DNA of 64,000 nt, from assembly GCF_015475875.1 (NCBI RefSeq), contig NZ_JADKYM010000008.1, positions 62,001-126,000 on the forward strand. The letters run 5' to 3'. Below, piece after piece: positions 25,095-34,135 of this stretch; the first letter of the stretch is position 1; the number at the start of each line of letters is the position of its first letter. The notes beneath the pieces were generated by a model. That model searched no databases, was not told where the DNA came from, and worked only from the letters and a program-made list of their open reading frames with translations. The DNA is from Sphingopyxis solisilvae. Its GTDB lineage: Bacteria > Pseudomonadota > Alphaproteobacteria > Sphingomonadales > Sphingomonadaceae. The position numbers were made by a program, and so were the translations under genes.

Positions 25095-25997
25095 CTAGAC
25101 CTCTCGCTCGGCCCGCCGCGCCGACGCCAGGCGGTCAATATTGCGCAGGAACGCCGCCAGAACGGGCGATGGATTATCTGCCCGGTACCCCGCAGCGACC
25201 TCGATCACCGGCCCGTTCTCGATAAGCGGCCGGCTGACCAACGAGGCCGGGAGCAGCGCTTCGACATAGGCGGGTAGGAGCGTGACCCCTTGGGTCGATG
25301 CCACGAGGGATATCCCCGTCGCATAGCCGTCGAGGAAGTGCGTCGGTGTCATCGCAAGCCCGCGTTCGCGGAAATAGCGTGCGACGATATCCCTGAGCAC
25401 ATGCGGCGTGTCGGAGTAGCCGATGAAAGAAGCGGGATCGATCTCGCGCGGATCGATTCTGGGTTTTGCCGCGAGCGGATGCTTGCGCGGCAGGATGACG
25501 AGGATCGGCTCATAGTCGATGACCTTGTAGGTCACATTTGGCTGCGGCTCGATCCGCGAGAACCCGAGATCGATCTCGCCGCGCTGGACCGCAGCCCCGA
25601 TCGCCGGCGAGAAGTCGCTCGTGACACGGAAGTCGGTCGCCTGGAGTTCGTCGCGCAGCAGGCTTGTGACGTGTCGCAGCCACTCGACCTCATGCCCCGT
25701 CAGGAAGCCGACGGCGAAGCTCGCCTTGACAGGCCGTACCGCGCGCCGCGCCGCGGCGATGGCTTCGCCCGCCTGCGCGAGCGCAAGCCGGGCGTGATCG
25801 AGAAATACAGTCCCCGCTTGCGTCAGCGCGATCCCGCGCGGCCCGCGGACAAAAAGCTCGGCGCCGACCTCGGCCTCAAGATCTCTCAATTGGCGGCTGA
25901 GGGAAGGTTGCGACGTATGCAGCCTCTTCTCGGCGGCCTCGGTGAGGCTGCCCGTTTCGGCCACGGCCACGAAATAGCGAAGATGGCGCAGTTCCAT
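25095..25997 (-). CDS. LysR-family transcriptional regulator
   Basis: 300 residues. N-terminal winged helix-turn-helix: MELRHLRYFVAVAETGSLTE, then AAEKRLHTSQPSLSRQLRDLE. The effector domain spans about 90-295 (SFAVGFLTGHEVEWL, then QRGEIDLGFSRIEP). It is divergent from the DJ-1/PfpI gene at 26271, which it probably regulates from the inverted repeat next to its own start codon. Confidence 0.92.
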   Translation of the reverse strand: MELRHLRYFVAVAETGSLTEAAEKRLHTSQPSLSRQLRDLEAEVGAELFVRGPRGIALTQAGTVFLDHARLALAQAGEAIAAARRAVRPVKASFAVGFLTGHEVEWLRHVTSLLRDELQATDFRVTSDFSPAIGAAVQRGEIDLGFSRIEPQPNVTYKVIDYEPILVILPRKHPLAAKPRIDPREIDPASFIGYSDTPHVLRDIVARYFRERGLAMTPTHFLDGYATGISLVASTQGVTLLPAYVEALLPASLVSRPLIENGPVIEVAAGYRADNPSPVLAAFLRNIDRLASARRAEREV

Positions 25998-26002
25998 TAG
26001 CT

Positions 26003-26017
26003 ATGCCTCATAGGCAT
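26003..26017. promoter_or_regulatory. Likely LysR operator
   Basis: ATGCCT-CAT-AGGCAT is a perfect 6+3+6 inverted repeat starting six bases upstream of the lysR-type start codon and inside the shared intergenic region. It contains the T-N11-A core typical of LysR sites. Binding is inferred. Confidence 0.5.
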
Positions 26018-26270
26018 GACTGACCCAGAAGCAAAGTCTTTGTGGGCCGCTGTCTCATGACATATCTGACGGTCACCGAGCATGAGGCAGGCCTGCCTCT
26101 GAGGAATGAATAAGCCACCGCATTACGGATTGTTGGCGTGCACGATGCCGTTCGTGCGCCGATGGACCACGTGCGGTTGGCCGACATGCCTCTCGGCAGA
26201 TCCGTCCCGTGCCCGTTTCCCCGACCCCGGGGCTGATCGCTTTCGCAGAACCGCTGTTAGGAGAAGAGCA

Positions 26271-26966
26271 ATGACCAAGATTCTGATAGTTCTGTCGGCT
26301 GCCGACACCTGGACCCGCGCCGACGGTTCCAAATATGAAAGCGGCGTGTGGGCCGAAGAATTCGTCGTGATGGACGAGAAGTTCCTTGCCGAAGGCTGCA
26401 CCGTCGATATCGCCACGCCGGGCGGCGTCGCGCCGAAGATCGACCCGCACAGCATGAACCCCGACGTCGTCGGCCAGGATAATGTCGAGCATTTTCGTAC
26501 CTATCTCGACAGTATTGCTGACCGGCTCACCAGTCCGCTCGTCCTCGCAGATATCGATGGCCGTCGCTACGACGCGATCGTCATTCCCGGAGGACATGGC
26601 CCCGTCGAGGATCTTTACAAGGATGCCGACATGGGCCGCATCCTCGTCGAGGCCGATCGTGCCGGCATCCTTATCGCCCCCGTCTGCCACGGTCAGGCCG
26701 CGCTGCTGGCCACCCGCGCACCCGACGGGAGCTGGCCGTTCGCCGGACGCGCGATGACATCGTTCAGCGACGAGGAGGAAGTCGAGCTCGGGACCGCCGA
26801 CAACGCACCCTGGCTGCTGGCCGACACGCTGCGCAAGTTGGGGGCACGCTATGAAAAGGGTCCCAATTGGGGCGCCCATGTTGTGCGCGATGGCAATCTG
26901 CTGACGGGTCAGAACCCGGCCTCCAGCCTGCCGCTGGCCGAGGCCGTTCTGGCGGCTCTCCGTTAA
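26271..26966 (+). CDS. DJ-1/PfpI family protein (type 1 glutamine amidotransferase-like)
   Basis: 231 residues from ATG 26271, with AGGAG 12 bases upstream. The family elements are LSAADTW near the start, AIVIPGGHGPVEDL with the acid loop, and the nucleophile elbow APVCHGQAALL with the reactive Cys. The domain order resembles Hsp31/glyoxalase III-type members, which convert methylglyoxal or repair glycated molecules. The divergent LysR regulator suggests induction by an electrophile. A strong hairpin follows the gene. Confidence 0.9.
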   Translation: MTKILIVLSAADTWTRADGSKYESGVWAEEFVVMDEKFLAEGCTVDIATPGGVAPKIDPHSMNPDVVGQDNVEHFRTYLDSIADRLTSPLVLADIDGRRYDAIVIPGGHGPVEDLYKDADMGRILVEADRAGILIAPVCHGQAALLATRAPDGSWPFAGRAMTSFSDEEEVELGTADNAPWLLADTLRKLGARYEKGPNWGAHVVRDGNLLTGQNPASSLPLAEAVLAALR

Positions 26967-26977
26967 ACCCTGCTCCG

Positions 26978-27009
26978 AAGTGGGGCCGGCCACCCGGCCG
27001 GCCCCACTT
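26978..27009 (+). terminator. Hairpin after the DJ-1/PfpI gene
   Basis: A perfect 14-bp inverted repeat (26978-26991 with 26996-27009, loop ACCC) begins 12 bases after the stop codon. It is followed by CTTG rather than a long T-run, so termination may be incomplete or the structure may instead protect the 3' end. Confidence 0.55.
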
Positions 27010-27116
27010 CTTGCCGTTGCAAGGGGCCGGTAGGAGACTGACCGCTTCTGGTTATCGAACGGCGAATATCCACGTCCAGTTCTGGTCAAGAAAAGGCCAT
27101 GGTTCCCAAATCGCAT

Positions 27117-27266
27117 TCACGCTCCGTCATCGTCTTCCACAAATCGATCGGCAAGATCAGCTCCGGCATCGCAACCGTCGTAATTGTCGCATTCCCAATC
27201 GCCATCGTCATTCCGGCTCATGCTCGCCCCACAGCCGCAAAGCCGTTCCCGAATGTCGTCACCCAT
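27117..27266 (-). CDS. 49-aa acidic, cysteine-rich small protein
   Basis: GGAGGTGAAG lies directly upstream of ATG 27266, a strong ribosome site. The ORF reads MGDDIRERLCGCGASMSR, then NDDGDWECDNYDGCDAGA, and ends DRFVEDDDGA. CGC near residue 10 and C..C at about 27-33 could form a minimal zinc ribbon; about a third of the residues are Asp or Glu. It lies 222 bp downstream of the PD-(D/E)XK gene on the same strand, at the end of defence locus II. No family recognised. Confidence 0.5.
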   Translation of the reverse strand: MGDDIRERLCGCGASMSRNDDGDWECDNYDGCDAGADLADRFVEDDDGA

Positions 27267-27488
27267 CTTCACCTCCATCGTCGCGCGCTAGTATCGACCG
27301 GAGCGAACGTACTGGCAAGGGGGCGGGAGCCTGCCGATGTAATCGGATGTGGCCGCCGAAGCTGAAGATATCCTACTGCCGTTCGGGCCGAATTATCTGT
27401 TGATTTCAAACGATAAGGCGACCGCAGCTATGCCGGAGCAATATGCGCATGCAATCATTGCCCTTCTATGAATCGCTAAACTCTAGGC

Positions 27489-29126
27489 CTAGTCACGAGT
27501 GCGAACTTCAACCACCATGCCCGGAAGTTCGAAGGTCGTGGTTCCGCTGAAATCTTGTCGCTTTGGCTTGCGATTTTGACTCCGGACAATCCCGGCAACA
27601 AACCCCTCACAAGCTGGATCGTGCATCTCTTCGGTAAGGGCGTGCCAAGTGGTCCAATTAGCGCGAGGATCGTATCGCGTCTCACCTGCGAAGCGGGTGG
27701 AATGACGGGCCATCACTAAGATTTCGGGCGAGACGTCGGCGGCAACGCCCCAGTTGTAAATTTGGGCGATCTGCGCGCAGGTACGCCCGTCGATCCAACC
27801 ATGGACCTTATCGACCCACTCGTTTCCTTTCGTCAGTAGATTCTCACGGCGACTATCGCGCTCGGCCAAGGAGAACCCATGGACATCGTACCACTTCATC
27901 TGAACGAATATCACGACGCCAGTGTGGTGATCGAGGACGACTGCGTCCGCATCGGTTAGGATCGACTTGTCCTTACGGCGAAGCTTAAGGCCCTTTTCGA
28001 GAACCTTGTACCGGGGCTCCGGTAAGAGGCGTCGCAGGTCCTCGCGAAAGACGTCCTCCCGGCCATCGACGATCTTGTCCCAGTCGGCACGGTACTTTCG
28101 ACGAAGATGGTCGAGAAGACCAGCATGCGAATTCATCAGGCCGCCGAACGTCGGCAAGAGGACAAAATGCTTGCCGGCGTCGATATAGTAGGGAAGCGGG
28201 ATCTCGTGCCGACCTTCGCTCCACGCGGCACCTTCGGCATCCAGTGTTAACCCCTCCATCAACTGCTGCGCGCCAGCGTGATCGTCTCCGCGCTCCATCA
28301 AGACGTCGACGATATCCTCCCGTCGCGCGAAGATCGTGAGCAGGTCGCGCGGATTCAGCTTCGGCATGCGTTCGCACAGGCAGCCGGCGGCGTCGATGTG
28401 GTGAAGCACGGCCCCATAGGCGACGGTTGAGGCCTCGCTCCAGTCGCCGAAAAGACGACCGCCTATCGGGGCCGTCAGCGGCAGCGCTTCGGCTTCGACC
28501 GTCCCTGCGGCCTCGATGCGCGCGTGCGCCCTATAATGATCGACGAGAACCTGGTCGTTATCGTAGCCGATGAACCAGCCGTCGACGACCTTGCCATATC
28601 GCTCAAGCCGCCGCCGAATTTCAGGATTTCTGACGGCTAGATGCGGATGCCGCTTTAGGAGAGCCTCGCGGGCTCGCGCGTTGGCCGCGTGGCCCGCCTC
28701 GACCTCGATCCGTTCCCCGACGTCGGGTGCTACTTCGATCAGGATTCTGTCGCCGACGACCTTGGTCTCGGCCAAGCCATAACGCTCCATGGCCGCCAAG
28801 CGGATCGATGCCGCAAAGCGTCCGCAGGTAGCAAGGTGGTTGTCGAAGGCGGGTTCGTACGGGAGCGGACTGGGAGCCCAGGGAATCGCCCCCGGCATAT
28901 CTGCAACCGCCTGGAGAAGAGGGCGCAGAGCCGTTGCGGCGCCGCGCATTCTCATGCCGGGCTCACCGTCTTGGGCAACCTTCGCGATGCAGTGGATATA
29001 CGCGGCGAAATCGAGCGCCCGAACGAGCGCGATCAGCAATTCCCGTTCGTAGCCGCGCCAGTTCCCCGTAACTGCCGCAACATAGCGATCGCGTTGAGCA
29101 ATCAGGCGTTGTTCGGCGGTCTTCAT
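27489..29126 (-). CDS. Large protein with PD-(D/E)XK-like C-terminal nuclease motif (locus II)
   Basis: 545 residues, overlapping the vsr stop as ATGA. The N-terminal two thirds are helical and unrecognised (for example WFIGYDNDQVLVDHYRAH). At about 388-412, ILTDADAVVLDHHTG then VVIFVQMKWYD gives D...(Q)xK, the strand-loop-strand of a PD-(D/E)XK nuclease with Gln in place of the usual Glu, a substitution found in some restriction enzymes and NERD-like proteins. It continues helically to the C-terminus. The company of Vsr and a cytosine methyltransferase strongly suggests the restriction component of this locus. The activity is not proven. Confidence 0.7.
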   Translation of the reverse strand: MKTAEQRLIAQRDRYVAAVTGNWRGYERELLIALVRALDFAAYIHCIAKVAQDGEPGMRMRGAATALRPLLQAVADMPGAIPWAPSPLPYEPAFDNHLATCGRFAASIRLAAMERYGLAETKVVGDRILIEVAPDVGERIEVEAGHAANARAREALLKRHPHLAVRNPEIRRRLERYGKVVDGWFIGYDNDQVLVDHYRAHARIEAAGTVEAEALPLTAPIGGRLFGDWSEASTVAYGAVLHHIDAAGCLCERMPKLNPRDLLTIFARREDIVDVLMERGDDHAGAQQLMEGLTLDAEGAAWSEGRHEIPLPYYIDAGKHFVLLPTFGGLMNSHAGLLDHLRRKYRADWDKIVDGREDVFREDLRRLLPEPRYKVLEKGLKLRRKDKSILTDADAVVLDHHTGVVIFVQMKWYDVHGFSLAERDSRRENLLTKGNEWVDKVHGWIDGRTCAQIAQIYNWGVAADVSPEILVMARHSTRFAGETRYDPRANWTTWHALTEEMHDPACEGFVAGIVRSQNRKPKRQDFSGTTTFELPGMVVEVRTRD

Positions 29127-29548
29127 GTGGACCGGCGCTTCTTTATCCGCGCTTCGCGCTTCGCGACCTCTTTGCGATCGCTGAGCGGAATCTGCGACAA
29201 GACGGCGTGAATTTCTTCATCCGATTTCGCTTCGCATTCCCAGATCGTGAAAACGCGCCAGCCCTGCGCACGTAGAGCGTCTTCGTTGCGTCGGTCGCGT
29301 TTCACGTTAGATACGAATTTCGCGTCCCAGAACTCCGTCCGGGATTTCGGCGTCGAAGCCTTCCTACAGCCGGGATGGCGATGCCAAAAGCAGCCATGCA
29401 CGAAGAGGACGGCCCCGTACTTCGGAAATGCCAAGTCGGGATTTCCGGGCAAATCCTTCCGATGAAGCCGAAAGCGAAGGCCCATCGAGTGGGCCAGACG
29501 CCGCACCCTCATTTCCGGCGACGTATTTTTCGAACCTACCCGCGACAT
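29123..29548 (-). CDS. vsr: Vsr mismatch endonuclease (locus II)
   Basis: 141 residues from ATG 29548. The core is intact: LPGNPDLAFPKYG, FVHGCFWHRHPGC and EFWDAKFVSNVKRD. Homology continues upstream in frame as DRLTPERRSWLMSRVG to about 29581, so the native start is probably a CTG at 29590 or 29587, with GGAG about six bases upstream and right after the methyltransferase stop at 29592-29594. No ATG, GTG or TTG is available there. That would couple translation of Vsr to the methyltransferase. Function as for the locus I Vsr: repair of T:G mismatches at methylated sites. Confidence 0.9.
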   Translation of the reverse strand: MSRVGSKNTSPEMRVRRLAHSMGLRFRLHRKDLPGNPDLAFPKYGAVLFVHGCFWHRHPGCRKASTPKSRTEFWDAKFVSNVKRDRRNEDALRAQGWRVFTIWECEAKSDEEIHAVLSQIPLSDRKEVAKREARIKKRRST

Positions 29549-29591
29549 CAGCCACGAGCGGCGCTCGGGAGTGAGCCTATCTACCAGCAGC

Positions 29592-30698
29592 CTACTCCGC
29601 CGCGATGGCCGGCGCTTCGTCGCGAGTAGCTACACCTTCAAGCTTCGCCGAAACTGCGCGGAACACCGCCTGCGCCATTATGGGCGACACGCTGTTTCCG
29701 ATCATTCGGAAGCTGTGCCACACGGTGGGGTGAAATTTGTGGCAATCGGGAAAACCCTGGAGCCGTGCACCCTCCCGAACGGTTATCACCCGATTCTCCT
29801 CCGGATGGATGGGTCTCACCGACTGATAGGACCCCCGATCAACGCCGGTTCCGGCTCGAAGCGTTGGGCATTGGCCGGTCCAAGACAGTCTCGGATGGCG
29901 TCCCACCTTCTCCATGCCGCCTTGGGGCACGTCCGAGAACCGCTCAATCACCTTTGGCGTGTGCGCGGTTATGCGATTGCCGGTGAAACGACCTACGAGC
30001 TTAGGGTCGCGAACGCGAAGAGGCATGGCATAATCGCAGGGCCTGCCGCGCTTTTCTATGCGCCACCAATCGAAGCCATCTTCGTCGTTCTCCAAGAAGG
30101 AAGCCGATTGGAGATCGGCGAGCGCGTGGCGTACCGTTGCCGCCGGCCGCTTCCAGACCGCGATGTCCTCCGGAGTAACCGGATCGGCTCGATCTTTGTG
30201 CATCCCGACCACGAAGAGTCGGTGTCTCTTGGTGGCGGCACCAAACTGGCTCGAATCCCACACCTGCGGATCGCGGACATCGTAGATGTCAGAGACCAGC
30301 TCGATCGCCGCTTCGAGCTCGCCGACGTTTTCAGGATAGAGAAGTCCTCGAACGTTTTCCATGATGAAGAAGGTCGGTTGCACTTCGCGGACTAACCGGA
30401 AGAAGTGCCACAGCAACTTGCGACGGACGTCGGTGATGTCGCGCCGTCCGATATCACTGAAGCCCTGACAAGGAGGGCCTCCAAAAATTCCGTCGACGGG
30501 TCCGCCGGCTTCACGTTCGAGCCTCTCCGCCGTCAGTTTCGAGACGTCGTAACGAACAAGCTTAGTGTTAGGAAAATTCGACGTGTATGACGAACTCAAA
30601 ATCTCGTCGATGTCGAATGCTGCCGCCACGTCGAAACCGGCTAGGTGCGCTCCGCGAGAAAATCCGCCGGTTCCGCAGAACAATTCAACCAATCTCAT
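29592..30698 (-). CDS. DNA (cytosine-5-)-methyltransferase (locus II)
   Basis: 368 residues from ATG 30698 (MRLVELFCGTGG); the upstream open frame to 30809 is not supported. The motifs are complete: I ELFCGTGGFSRG, IV GGPPCQGFS with the catalytic Cys, VI MENVRGLL, VIII TKRHRLFVVGM, IX ITVREGARLQGFP, X IGNSVSP. Target recognition lies between VIII and IX, with target unknown. Sequence and length differ clearly from the locus I enzyme, so the two are independent acquisitions. It is followed at once by vsr and the nuclease-like gene, giving the order modification, repair, restriction. Confidence 0.93.
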   Translation of the reverse strand: MRLVELFCGTGGFSRGAHLAGFDVAAAFDIDEILSSSYTSNFPNTKLVRYDVSKLTAERLEREAGGPVDGIFGGPPCQGFSDIGRRDITDVRRKLLWHFFRLVREVQPTFFIMENVRGLLYPENVGELEAAIELVSDIYDVRDPQVWDSSQFGAATKRHRLFVVGMHKDRADPVTPEDIAVWKRPAATVRHALADLQSASFLENDEDGFDWWRIEKRGRPCDYAMPLRVRDPKLVGRFTGNRITAHTPKVIERFSDVPQGGMEKVGRHPRLSWTGQCPTLRAGTGVDRGSYQSVRPIHPEENRVITVREGARLQGFPDCHKFHPTVWHSFRMIGNSVSPIMAQAVFRAVSAKLEGVATRDEAPAIAAE

Positions 30699-30875
30699 AT
30701 TGAAAAAGCGCGCATCGTTTTCCCCTCGCGCGCGTGGGTCTAGCAAAACAAAGCGCTTTCGAGAATCCCCTTTCGCACCGGCTCGGTAGAATGTTCGCAA
30801 GCGGTGCAAGGGGCACGCCGGTTGCCGCCCGGACGGAGGCGGTCGCGTTTGAACACAGAGCCCGACGTCGCTCGT

Positions 30876-32630
30876 TCAATGCTCTAGGAGGATGCGCAAC
30901 GTTGGCAGCACATCATTCCGAAACTCTACGACCTGGTTAGCGCCCGTCAGCACGCCATCCTCATGGACGATCCCGTTGATGCGCTTCACGTGCCCTTTGA
31001 AGTTTTCGCACCCGCGGCGACAGGTTCGTCGTTCGTGCTCCGGAAACGCCTCCTCGTTTTTCAGTACCCACTCGAGAATATTGTCCAACGTGGGCACGAA
31101 GTTCTTTTTTTGCGCGTCCGTAAAGCCGCGCCCCTGATCCGCCTGCTTGTCAAAAACCGATTGCTTGACCTCCCCGTAACGCCCCAGCCTTTTCAAATAG
31201 TCGATCAGGACGATCTCAAAGAAAGCTCGCAGGAGCAGCGCTGCACCGTAAGGAAAGTCTTTGATCTCCAACCTTGCCGCCTCGTCGGCGAGAGACCTGA
31301 CCTTTGGCGACGTGGTCTTGATCTCGCAGGCGTGGAAGAGGGTAGAATGCGTTTCGGTATGGGTGAGAACGGCTGTGCGAGGGAGCGAAGCGGTAGGAAT
31401 CTGCCTCACCGGGGTCGCATCGGGTTGGCGCCGCGTCGTCGACGATGTTGGCGTCGAATCGGCGTCGGGTCGGTGATCGCCGCGGCGCCGGCCGCCTCTA
31501 TCACGCAGCTTGTTTTTTTGAGCTCTGAAGTCGTCGGCTATCGCCTTAAGCCAAGCTACCGACTCGCGATGCGCTTCGCTGGATTCGTTTATCCCGGACT
31601 TTTTGCTGTCCCACGGCAGCAGTTCCGGGTCCGCCGCCACGTAGTGCACCCACCCCAAAAAACCCGCATATTCCTGGTGCCAACCAGTCGTCCAACCCGT
31701 TCGAGTTGACCGATCGGATATAAGGATGATGCGGTCGTTGCAGACTACATACCATCCCTGCTCCTTTGAAATCTCAACGTGACGGTTCTTGTTGTAATCA
31801 GCCTCCAGTTCCTTGATGCGGTAATCTTCGTGTAGCCCCGCTTCTGCAAAGATGCGGACGCCTTTCTCCGTGCGCATGATTTGCTTCGCGTACTTGACGG
31901 GTCCGACGTCTTGGTCGCGCACAGCCGGGCCAAACATGGGGATGCGCTCACCATTCAGGCTAATCGCGAGCCCCTTTCGAGTGAAGATACCGTATCGGAT
32001 CCGCAAACCGTGGGCCAAACGCTCCACCCAGAGGCTGGAACCGAAATCGACAGCCACATCTGATCGCAGCCCTCCGATACGCAGCGCATTGCCCTTCTTC
32101 CCGGACGACGGCCTTCGTTCGGCGACCAACGGCTCATCGCCCGCCGCCAGAACGCCCTGTTCGGTAAATTCGAAATCGAAGTTGTCGACGCCGTTGTCCG
32201 TTTCAAGCGAGACGGTCGTACCAAGCTTGAAGATCGCCCTCTTCAGCCCGACCCCGAAATGCCCGATGCCGTACGGATGCTGCGACTTCGCGCCCGTGCG
32301 AAACGCCCGATGTGAAAGATCTTCCCGCTCCATGCCCGAGCAATCGTCTCGTACCAGAACGAACGTCCCGGTTAGTTCGATGTCGATGTGGAAGCCCGCA
32401 TAGGAGGAAGGCAAACCTCGATCATCGACCGCAGGAGCGCTTCGCTTCAGGAGTTCGTTTCTAGCGGCATCGATAGAGTTGTCGACCAAGTCGTACATAC
32501 ACTCCATCGTCGATACGTCGGACGAGAGCCCGCTAATCAAATAAGCCGGCTCGGCCCCGAAATGGATCGGAACGGAAGAAACGCTGATGGAACTTTCTCC
32601 TACCGCGGACACGTCGCGCTTTTCCCCCAA
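30876..32630 (-). CDS. GHKL ATPase with helical, HEPN-like C-terminus (locus II, ATPase A)
   Basis: 584 residues from TTG 32630; GTG 32612 with GGGGGA upstream is an alternative. ATP-binding boxes: MECMYDLVDNSIDAAR (42-57), VRDDCSGM (94-101) and GIGHFGVGLKRAIFKLG (122-138). A transducer segment with WYVVCNDRIILISD follows. After a low-complexity Arg/Thr/Pro linker (about 370-410), the last 150 residues form a separate helical domain ending KRINGIVHEDGVL; Arg550-x5-His556 fits the Rx4-6H signature of HEPN RNases. It shares boxes and transducer with the divergent ATPase at 32783, so the two are paralogues. It is 177 bp upstream of the methyltransferase on the same strand. Confidence 0.8.
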   Translation of the reverse strand: MGEKRDVSAVGESSISVSSVPIHFGAEPAYLISGLSSDVSTMECMYDLVDNSIDAARNELLKRSAPAVDDRGLPSSYAGFHIDIELTGTFVLVRDDCSGMEREDLSHRAFRTGAKSQHPYGIGHFGVGLKRAIFKLGTTVSLETDNGVDNFDFEFTEQGVLAAGDEPLVAERRPSSGKKGNALRIGGLRSDVAVDFGSSLWVERLAHGLRIRYGIFTRKGLAISLNGERIPMFGPAVRDQDVGPVKYAKQIMRTEKGVRIFAEAGLHEDYRIKELEADYNKNRHVEISKEQGWYVVCNDRIILISDRSTRTGWTTGWHQEYAGFLGWVHYVAADPELLPWDSKKSGINESSEAHRESVAWLKAIADDFRAQKNKLRDRGGRRRGDHRPDADSTPTSSTTRRQPDATPVRQIPTASLPRTAVLTHTETHSTLFHACEIKTTSPKVRSLADEAARLEIKDFPYGAALLLRAFFEIVLIDYLKRLGRYGEVKQSVFDKQADQGRGFTDAQKKNFVPTLDNILEWVLKNEEAFPEHERRTCRRGCENFKGHVKRINGIVHEDGVLTGANQVVEFRNDVLPTLRILLEH

Positions 32631-32782
32631 TCACTCTGCTCAGATGGCGACGCGCTCGAGAGCGTAAACCCGTCCTGATACTCGCGGCCATGGTAGCAAC
32701 GAACAAAACTGGCCGACAAGACTGTAACATTTTGTAGAATGTGCGCTAGCTATTGCTAACGTCCAGCATGGGGGAGATCGAC

Positions 32783-34135
32783 ATGACCAGTGGCTCGGAT
32801 GATCGCATCACGGCGGAGCCGACCAAGCGCTTCTTCGTCGAGATGTTTACAAAGGATATCGCACTTGAGCAGGCGGTGCTCGATTTGGTCGATAACAGCG
32901 TCGATGGAGCGCGCCGCTCTCCGAAGGAAGGAGCCCTTCCCCTTGACGGCTACGCCGTCCAGATCACACTAAGTAAAGAAACTTTCCGGATCGACGACAA
33001 CTGCGGCGGTTTCGACAAACGCGCCGCGCGCGATTACGCATTTCGCTTCGGCCGCGATTTCGACACCCCCGAAGTTCAGGCGCAACGTACCGCAGGCGCG
33101 ATCGGGCAATTCGGCGTGGGAATGAAGCGAGCGCTTTTTAAGTTTGGCCAGCGCTTCAAAGTCTATTCGGCAACGACTGACGATTCGTGGGGCATCGACG
33201 TCAACGTTGAGAATTGGGAGAGGGCCCCGGGATGGACGTTCGACTGGGCGCCCTTCTCCCCTCAAGGCGAAGTTTCGCAGGCCAAGCCCGGCACAGAGAT
33301 AGAGGTGTCGCCTCTGCATCCCTCCGTTGGCAACACGTTCGGCTCGAAATATTTCGAAAACCAGATCATCGCATTAATCAAATCAAAGCACCGTAGCTTC
33401 ATCTCAAAAGGGCTGGACGTCACGGTCAACGGCACTCGTGTTCAACCGCTCGATCTGACCTTATATTCTGGCCAGCAGGTCCGCCCGGGCATCTTTTCCG
33501 ATAAGTTCGAAGAAGAGGGCAGCGAGCCTGAGGTGCGGATAAAGCTTGTCGCTGGCGTTGGGACATCGGCGCCTCGCGAAGCAGGCTGGTACGTAATCTG
33601 CAACGGCCGCGTCGTATTGGAGGCAGATACGCGAAATGCCACTGGCTGGGGCGAGATAACCGAAGAGTTGTCGCTACCAAAATATCACGGCCAATTCGCC
33701 CGATTTAGAGGAATGGCGATCTTCGAATCCGATTCGTCGCAGCGCGTGCCGTGGAATACGACTAAGACAGATATCGACGCTGACAGCGCAATCTGGCGGG
33801 CTGCTCGCGAAAAAATGATCGAACTGATGCGGCCTGTCATCGACTTCCTCAACGAGCTCGACGCAGATATCGAGGAGCACGGGCGGGATCGCAGCCCCCT
33901 CCTGCAAGCGCTGACTGGTACGCCGCTCGTCAAATACGAGTCTTTACCGATGGCCGCCGAATTCGAAGTCCCCTCCATTGAGGAACTTCCGGACGTGGTG
34001 CCCTATACGAAAATTCAATACTCAAGACCCTTGGACGATGTCGCCGAGCTAAAAGGAATTTTGGGCGTCGGGTCAGCCAAGGCGGTCGGCGAGCGCACGT
34101 TCGATAACGCGCTGCGGAAGGCGCGTGGCGAATGA
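32783..34135 (+). CDS. GHKL ATPase, paralogue of its divergent neighbour (locus II, ATPase B)
   Basis: 450 residues. ATG 32783 is chosen because GGGGAG lies nine bases upstream; ATG 32768 would add five residues. Boxes: AVLDLVDNSVDGARR (31-45), IDDNCGGF (70-77) and IGQFGVGMKRALFKFG (107-122). The transducer region has AGWYVICNGRVVLEAD and ATGWGE, matching WYVVCNDRIILISD and TGW in ATPase A. It lacks the C-terminal domain of ATPase A and instead ends in an acidic, helical tail. The divergent pairing and shared features suggest that A and B form a heterodimer of MutL/MORC type. The stop overlaps the next start (ATGA). Confidence 0.82.
   Translation: MTSGSDDRITAEPTKRFFVEMFTKDIALEQAVLDLVDNSVDGARRSPKEGALPLDGYAVQITLSKETFRIDDNCGGFDKRAARDYAFRFGRDFDTPEVQAQRTAGAIGQFGVGMKRALFKFGQRFKVYSATTDDSWGIDVNVENWERAPGWTFDWAPFSPQGEVSQAKPGTEIEVSPLHPSVGNTFGSKYFENQIIALIKSKHRSFISKGLDVTVNGTRVQPLDLTLYSGQQVRPGIFSDKFEEEGSEPEVRIKLVAGVGTSAPREAGWYVICNGRVVLEADTRNATGWGEITEELSLPKYHGQFARFRGMAIFESDSSQRVPWNTTKTDIDADSAIWRAAREKMIELMRPVIDFLNELDADIEEHGRDRSPLLQALTGTPLVKYESLPMAAEFEVPSIEELPDVVPYTKIQYSRPLDDVAELKGILGVGSAKAVGERTFDNALRKARGE

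Noticed and set aside
26106..26270. N-terminal extension of the DJ-1/PfpI protein
   Set aside because: The extension has no homology and crosses the regulatory region; AGGAG precedes ATG 26271 where family homology starts.
27099..27365. 88-codon plus-strand frame in the gap after the DJ-1/PfpI gene
   Set aside because: No ribosome site; it is the complement of the better supported 49-aa minus-strand gene.
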